Assembly (NCBI RefSeq): GCF_037975245.1
Contig: NC_092570.1
Location: forward strand, 9,447,501-9,511,500
Source: Apostichopus japonicus
Lineage: Eukaryota > Echinodermata > Holothuroidea > Aspidochirotida > Stichopodidae
Length of the DNA stretch: 64,000 nt
Direction: 5' to 3'
Part shown: positions 57,246-64,000 of the stretch, piece after piece
How the letters are laid out: every line of letters begins with the position of its first letter
Numbering within the stretch: position 1 is the first letter of the stretch
The notes under the pieces: generated by a model
Database searches by the model: none
Seen by the model: the letters and a program-made list of their open reading frames with translations, nothing else
Told to the model about the DNA's origin: nothing
Program-made: the position numbers and the translations under genes

Positions 57246-58690
57246 GATCCCTACATAGCGATTTCTATCATTGGAGCACCAGTCAGAAGCCAAAGAACAT
57301 TGCATACTGTGTAAAGGTCGAGAGTCAAACTGCTAAGAAAAATTTCCCCAAGTTCATGTAAGCTGTGAAGTTTACTGTTTAATTCCATGTGGCACTTTTT
57401 GGTTAATGCTTTGTAGATTAAAATTGCTATTGAAAAAGTGGTTACAATTTGACTTTCAACTTCAAGCATGGCAACTACAGTGTCTTTCACTGCAGCTAGG
57501 CTACAGTACATGTATGTATAACACAGTATGCAAATTTAGGGGAAACACAAAGCTACTGTACACCAACTTAAAAAAAACTTTATCTATCTTATCAAGTTGA
57601 CTAGGCATAACATTTGGGTATTGGAAGGACCAGGACATGGTAGTTGAATTAGCCTATGCCTAGAATAATCAGGCTAGGCCTACGATACTAAATTACTATA
57701 GCCATGTCAAACACTATAGACATAGTGTGACTGTATGTGAGAAGTTCCAACTCCAGTTACTAGTTTGGTCTGGCATAAGTTACTGCCTCACTGGGTGTAT
57801 GGGCAAGAAACTACGTCTAATTTTCGCAAAAGTGACGAGCTAAGGCAGATTACTCAATGTTATATACTTAGTTTTAATAATTCGAAGCCAAATATTTGCT
57901 AAAGAACCGACGTTGATGTGACTTGGCAACTCCATGGTTACGGTACACAACTGTAACTTAGTGTAGGTCTCGGTGCCTGTAAAAGTTATAGGCATCACAT
58001 ACATTGACAGAACGTTGAACCTAGCCTAACTTTTACTTTTAACCGTTAACTTAGACCTTGTTGCACTGGCTTACTGCCTAGTAATGGAAGTTTCAAAGAG
58101 ATAAGACCAACACTTACGCTGTTATAACTTGCTGTCTACATCCTGAAAATTAACACCTAAAATGTGAACCGTATTAGAAATCTTTCTCTTTTCATTCGGA
58201 CAGAGCTGTGTTGCTGTCCACCATGGGCCACACGCATTTCTTACGTTTAGTATTTTTGTACTGTGTGTTCTGTTGCGCGTCAGATGTTTGCGCGTGTAGT
58301 AATAAAATAGTGCATTCTTGTTGTTATGATAGTGCTCTCTCATTGGTTACGCAATGCTTTCAAAGAGGATGCCAAATAAAATAGGGACCAAAACGTCACA
58401 GTGGTCCTTGTCATTCTGACTAATTGTAGTTATTTCTGAAACTCAGTTAGCCATCCTGAAATACGTGATTGTTCTGGGCACGCTATGTTTTGGTAACTTG
58501 AACATGTACCAAACTCAACTGGAGTTTGAAAATTACCGTACCTTCTGCTGTAAGTGGACCAGAGTAAACGTTTGGTATATAGTCTATACATTCCCAAAAG
58601 AATGCCTACTGGTACACGGGAAACATTGTAGCAACTACGCCCAATGTGACGAAATAAGGTGAATGAAATCGTTAATAAAAACCGTTGCAA
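57246..58690. other. Non-coding stretch
   Basis: No coding-like frame or complete repeat recognised. Confidence 0.4.
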
Positions 58691-58694
58691 TCGA

Positions 58695-58875
58695 CCCCAG
58701 GTGCGTACTAGAGTTGCAGGATTGGGGGGGGGGGGGGTGGGCGGGGGGGGGACGTCAATGAGTCCAAGAGGAGGATGTCTCCCCTATTATGAAAATTTTG
58801 TATTTTGTATGGGTAAGGGGACTATGAAGCAAAATGGTGCTTATTCTTTCCGTTATTTGGACCAAATTACGTAAG
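58695..58875. mobile_element. G-rich repeat fragment, possibly MITE-derived
   Basis: Long G run (58724-58750), GATGTCTCCCC and GCAAAATGGTGCTTATTC resemble pieces of the neighbouring family A MITE, but without ends. Confidence 0.3.
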
Positions 58876-58898
58876 AGCCTACACGTTTCCATTTTTAG

Positions 58899-59243
58899 CA
58901 GTGGCGTAGGAAGGTACTTTTGAGTGGGGGGCTGAAGACTGATGGCCGGCCTGGGGGAGGGGTCTAAGGGGAGGGTGGATTTTTTTTTGCATTTCCAGGT
59001 GGCCTCAGATGCAATTTGGTGCAATATAGCACACTTCAACCCACCCACTCCATTTTGTATATAATTTTGCATTTTCACCTGGCCTTAGATGCAATTTGGT
59101 GCTCCAAATGAGATTTTTTTCTCATTTGGAAATGAAAAAGGGGTTTTCTGACTTGCGAAGCGGGGGGCGGAATGATACTTCCGCCCCTCCACATTTTTCA
59201 CTTGGGGGCTGGCGCCCCCAGCCCCCAGGTTCCTACGCCCTTG
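58899..59243. mobile_element. hAT-like MITE, family A, copy 2
   Basis: 345 bp, ends CAGTGGCGTAGGAA / CAAGGGCGTAGGAA (inverted), exact 8-bp duplications ATTTTTAG (58891-58898 and 59244-59251). Same orientation and interior as 2106-2485, differing mainly in lengths of G, C and T runs. Confidence 0.92.
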
Positions 59244-59251
59244 ATTTTTAG

Positions 59252-60342
59252 AGCGTGTGTTATTAATTGTATAAGTAAACGTCAGTTTTTGTTATTTTTG
59301 GGTGGGAATGAAAGGGGGTGGGCCACTGCGGGCCGATGTGAAGGTCTGTGGGTGTTCCCCCAAAAACTACAATATACGTCGGTTGATGATGCATTTTGAC
59401 GCATATTTAGGCTAATAAATTAGGTCCGTAGTATGCCACAACACAAGGTGGTTGATGTAAAAAGTCCCCAATCTTAACCATTTCCCGACTGAAGATAGGA
59501 CCTAGCTACTGTCCCACCCCCTTAGGCCTTACACACGCCGTTATCGCAATTGCTAATATACCTTGCTCCCTATAAGTTCGGGCGGGTCTATATCAATCAT
59601 GCTGCCTTACTAGATTTTACAAAATTACTTCAGAATCAGCTACTTTAATTTGTCCCTGGTTTAGTTATATGGATTGATATGCAATGACGTCACCCCATGT
59701 ATTTCTTTTCACTAAATTGAGCAAATTACGGTAATATCTTCCGGCTAAGTTTAAACTGGAAAACTGATTGCATCCGGTGACTTCCCAAATTCGTGCGACC
59801 TAGAATTTTCCCGAGTAGTTTAATCCAGCTACTTTTCTTTCATCCCAGTGCATATATTAGTTGCCACAAATTCTGAGGATTAAGTTCACTCCTCCATTGG
59901 AAACATGGCCTCCAGTCCGTGGAGACCGCATGTAGTGTTTCGCTGGATTTTACTATATTGTCAGTACATGTGAATAACAGAACATTAACTGATTAGATAA
60001 CACATGTATATATTACCAGATATAAAAAAAACCCATATCGACATGATTCCATGGAGTAAAGGAAGCACCCCGTATTGTTTGACTGGCATCATTCGGTTAG
60101 CTTTTTCTTTCATATTCAGCCTAGTATAGATATGTACTTGATAATACTGCTGTATTTGCATGAGCTATAACAGACCACGGTTTGCTATAATGAAGTATAG
60201 GGATTTGCTTGCATTTTAACACGCGCTGCAAACATTGTGGGCGTTGAGGCTAAAAAATTGTCTCAATATTATGCACTATCAATTAAACATATATGATGAT
60301 TCCTTAATTCGAGTAAGAGATCGTCCATTGTATATCATTGTC
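59252..60342. other. Non-coding stretch
   Basis: AT-rich intergenic sequence. A short ORF starting GGAAACATGG near 59903 (MASSPWRPHVVFRW) has a good start context but only 22 codons. Confidence 0.4.
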
Positions 60343-60979
60343 CAAGGGCGGAACCGGGGGGCACAGGGGGCACGTGCCCCCCCCCCCACTTTTCCTCAGA
60401 TTAAAAATGTGCCCTTTTTCTACATAAAAATTGAGGTGTCTCAAGTTAGCAAGAAGCCAGGGAACCAGAATGAACACTCGGGAAGGGCCATCTGAGGGGT
60501 TTGTAAACTACAATTTTCTTGTGCGCTCCGCGCCAACTGATGGCGGCGCTCCGCTCAGATAGTCGTGCATACAACTTAGCAAATCCTGGCTACGCCCCTG
60601 ACTTTCAGTGAATTTCTGTGGGTCAAACTCAACGCTATTTCGAATGGAAAATTTGTTAAGATAATAACAAGAAATAAACTCTAAATCGGAAGATTCCTAC
60701 ATTAGCAACTAGCATGATTTCACCTCATTTTGTCTCAAAAGAAAACTTCTTCCTTGTTTCCCAATTTGCACATTGGATATTGCAGTGCTAGTATGCATAT
60801 TTTCCTTGAGGGGGGGGGGGCGTTGATGGAGTGATGTGTATATGCAAATAAGATAGTACAATAAGAGTTATAAAGGGTATACTAAATATAAGGCTGCATC
60901 AGTTCAATCGAATTTCTGCAAAGTGCCCTTTGATGTCGGTGCCCTCCCCCCCAGGTTAAAAGTGCTTCCGCCGCCCTTG
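60343..60979. mobile_element. hAT-like MITE, family C, copy 2
   Basis: 637 bp, ends CAAGGGCGGAACC / CCGCCGCCCTTG, exact 8-bp duplications TCATTGTC (60335-60342 and 60980-60987). The inverse-orientation relative of 13640-14288. Internal TCCTGGCTACGCCCCTG near 60584-60600 looks like a family B terminus. Confidence 0.92.
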
Positions 60980-60987
60980 TCATTGTC

Positions 60988-62357
60988 TTCGTGTATTGTT
61001 TTCTCAAACGTGCACTTCAAAGTTGAATTTGGCTTTGTTTCTTCATCTTTGTCACTTCAGCCTTATCTTTGGCGTCTTTGTTACTTTAGAGGTTTTGTCT
61101 TTATACTGCTCATGTTTTTCTCCATGCACTCTGGTGTCTTTCATGCCTTTGTTCTCGCACAGTATGTTCGTATTTTGGCTATATTTATCTCCATGGTGTC
61201 ATTTCTGTACTTTGCTTTTAGTGTTATTGTCTTATTGTGTTTGTTAATGGACTTTTTTGGTTTTACATTATTTTTCTTTGGCGTCGGTCTCTAGTATCCT
61301 TCTTGGCTTTCATTTTTCTGTGGTATCTCTCGCCTAGATGTATTTATTGTCTCTGTGGTTAGTATACTCTTGTCACGTTAAAAATAGTTGTATAGTGTTT
61401 TTGCTTTATTTTCTGTGTTTATCTTTCCGTTTGTAATTGTTATAGTATTTACTTGTTAGTTGGTAATTGTAAGTACATGTGCCCTTTTCTATCCTCTGAA
61501 ATTATAAGTTTGTATGTGTATTAGTACTTGCGTTTGTATTTTATTTTGGTATCTGTGTTTCTCAAAAATTTCATAATTTCATTCATCTCCTGGTCGACAC
61601 ATTTTGTCAACCACAAAACGTTTTTTTGTTTTTGTTCTTGTCTTTTATGGAGAACTGGCTAAGGAAAGGCAACTATATCTGAATGCAAAAGTTAATGACC
61701 ACGGGGTTTAAACAAGAGTTTGCTTTGCTTTAAGCAACGCATCCGAAAATTATTTTGGAGAAACTTGTGTAAAACTAATAGCACACTAAATGTGGTCCCA
61801 AGTATATATAACAGAAGAACGAAGTAATGTGCAATATACTGATTCACGCATGCGCAGTATCCTTTCTTTGTCCATAAACTTTCTTTTATAGTGCAGTGGG
61901 GCCATGCTCCCCTCCTATGTCACTTAGTCATTGATTATCTCTCTGTCCAGTTGGACACATGAACAAAGTACAGGCAAGCATCAATGATGAATGAGTGTAA
62001 AAAAGAAAAGAGGGGAAGTGATATATAGCGAAATGTCCTTAATTAGACTGTAAACTTTATCTTTGGGTATCGGGACACGCATGATAGAATTCCGTTGCCT
62101 TTATACTGTCGAGGCACTTGAGTCATGCACTCTATAGAGTACTATATTTGTCAGGCATATCATTAACGCAACTAACCAATATATATTAAATACGTTAAAA
62201 CTTCTTATTTGACTGGTGAATGATAATGGAGTTTACTATATATATGTATATAAATACTACATATCCAATATTGGCAAGTTAAAATTGTAATGCTATATAT
62301 GTTATATACAGACATAAACTTTCATAAGGCTCTATACCTATACATAAGGCTCTGTAT
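60988..62357. other. T-rich non-coding stretch
   Basis: From about 61000 to 61640 the plus strand is strongly T-rich with frequent TTTGT and CTTT motifs, giving open hydrophobic frames that look like composition effects. Rest unremarkable. Confidence 0.4.
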
Positions 62358-62605
62358 AGGAGTGTTAGATCAGTGGTTAACGCCGGTGCCTTTCAATCAT
62401 AAGGTCCCGAGTTCGAGTCACTCCAAGATTAATGTATGTCGTCCAGTTACAGAGTTGTTGACAATTGTCAATTCATAATCATGGACGTTAACTATGAATC
62501 TAAGAGACTGACTTCGGTCAGCTTGCGGCTTCGATAAGCCAATGATGGCTTCTTCGCGAGTTCCTGCTTGCAAGAGGATCTAAAATACATACATACATAC
62601 CGCAA
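62358..62605 (+). mobile_element. tRNA-derived SINE (family S1), copy 2
   Basis: AGGAGTGTTAGATCAGTGGTT (A-box region) and GAGTTCGAGTCACTCC (B box), body as at 11472, ends TTCTTCGCGAGTTCCTGCTT, GAGGATCTAAAA and (TACA)n. Near-identical to copy 1 over about 220 bp. Confidence 0.85.
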
Positions 62606-64000
62606 GGATATATCCTAACATATGCCAGAACATCTGAATCATGAAGAAATCACCCTCCCTCTTCCCTCTCAAAAAAGGAATTATGTACTTGAAGCATTTA
62701 TTTGTGAATGCCGTGATCGTTTTTGTATCATGCAGCGAATGCAAAACCTGCGCTTGCTGGCTAAAATATGGAGCATGCTTCCTGTTTTACACACAGTATG
62801 AAGCGCTACCTGAATAATATTGAGCGTACGCAGAGTTTTTTGTTTCGATGCCCGTCATTTGTCTCATTTATTGATAAGTTACTTGAGTATTTCCCTGCTG
62901 TCTTTACTATTTGCATGTATAAAGGGTTAGTCGTATAGGCCTATATATATGTCTTCATGACGAATGCTCTAATTATTGTTTACCCACCAATAGCAAAATA
63001 AAATAATAAACATAATAAGCATAATCAGGTAAATATAGTCTTTACAGGAATCTGATATTTGAATGACATCTCCCTATATTCGAAATAACCATGGCTATAT
63101 CAGCTACATGCACACCATGTATTGCAAAGTGGGACATTAAGCATCACGTGTTGGTGGGGGATCCTGCGAGTGCACGAGGCGGGACTGACTTCCCCTTGTT
63201 ATATCTATAGTCTTATCTACAATAAATATGAAATTGTACAATATGTTACATGACAAGATTTAGAAGAAGGGAGTGTCCTTGAAAATTCATAAATTTTAGA
63301 TGTATTTTCATATTCCTTTCCAAGGACACATTTTTCATATGTTGCACAACCGAATAATGTCAAGTGTTGTAAGTTCATTTTGATATCTGATTGAACTAAT
63401 ATCACGCGGATGTCTATGATATTAAAAACAAAGAGTTGCAATTCAAAAGCTGTTTTAACACCCAGATTTATGTTAGAGAGATTTGTGTTATTTCTTGACG
63501 TTTGTAACGCATTTGAATTTTATTGATAATTTTTCTGTAGTGATGTAACTAAATTCAAAAACATATCGACATACTGCACTATGCAGCTTCATATGACCGA
63601 GATCAAGGTAAACCTTGCGTGTAGTGATTTTGTCTTAAAAATAAAAAATAAAGTGATAAAAAAATGATATAAATAGTGTGATATTCACACATACATGTGT
63701 ACAACTCACACAAAGAATAACAGCGGCAAGCTGCAGGTTGTACACTGCTTTAACGTACTCAACTTTTATAGTATCTTTTTTCCCAATAAAATATTACATA
63801 TTACATATTGTCTGTCTACATAACGAACACAAAACTGTAAAAGTGCAAGCTAGGTATTGCGGTTAAGGTTGGCATTTTTTCCCCTCAAGTAACAAGTTTT
63901 TGTATAGAGATTGCAGATTACTGTTGTCAGATAATACTGGTTCACTAATGTCATCATATACACCTGTATGTCTTTTATTTCATTTAAGGTTTTCTTCTTT
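62606..64000. other. Non-coding right edge
   Basis: AT-rich sequence with no recognised exon or element. Confidence 0.4.

Noticed and set aside
59903-59971. ORF MASSPWRPHVVFRW with good start context
   Set aside because: 22 codons, no clear donor, no downstream exon.
60923-61294. 123-codon hydrophobic plus-strand ORF
   Set aside because: Starts inside a MITE and continues through T-rich sequence; hydrophobicity follows from base composition.

Overview
The window is animal genomic DNA: AT-rich, intron-rich, full of microsatellites, minisatellites and non-LTR and hAT-type repeats, with no bacterial-style gene packing. The mix of a K+-dependent Na+/Ca2+ exchanger with standard GT-AG introns, a Tx1/L1-type LINE, tRNA-derived SINEs and GC-rich hAT MITEs in an AT-rich background suggests a marine invertebrate, most plausibly a deuterostome such as an echinoderm. 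That placement is inference; no species marker is visible.

Two protein genes can be rebuilt exon by exon, both on the minus strand. (1) At 1386-10851 lie the first three coding exons (138 residues) of a PLP-dependent D-cysteine desulfhydrase / ACC-deaminase family enzyme; the gene runs off the left edge. Its first intron is about 7 kb and holds a nearly full-length LINE in the same orientation, plus a SINE and an old MITE relic. (2) At 18249-40827 is a complete SLC24-family (NCKX) exchanger coding sequence of 11 exons and about 779 residues, with all intron phases consistent, both alpha repeats, and the acidic residues expected for K+-dependent Ca2+ transport. One of its introns carries a 31-copy, 73-bp minisatellite with a four-unit higher-order pattern.

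Mobile DNA: five hAT-like MITEs in three related families have exact 8-bp target-site duplications (2106-2485, 13200-13483, 13640-14288, 58899-59243, 60343-60979). One of them is inserted inside a G-rich minisatellite. A Tx1/L1-type LINE (about 4.09-9.28 kb) has ORF1 intact and ORF2 broken by a single apparent one-base change in a T run. There is also a 3' relic of a second LINE type, two near-full copies of one tRNA-derived SINE family, and several other tRNA-like SINE pieces.

From about 41 to 64 kb the window is mostly intergenic or intronic. The only coding hints are a phase-consistent chain of short plus-strand candidate exons at 52.2-53.9 kb, a possible terminal exon at 51.6 kb, and a single-TM minus-strand ORF at 54.1-54.5 kb; all three are tentative. 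No CRISPR, rRNA or convincing functional tRNA gene was seen.
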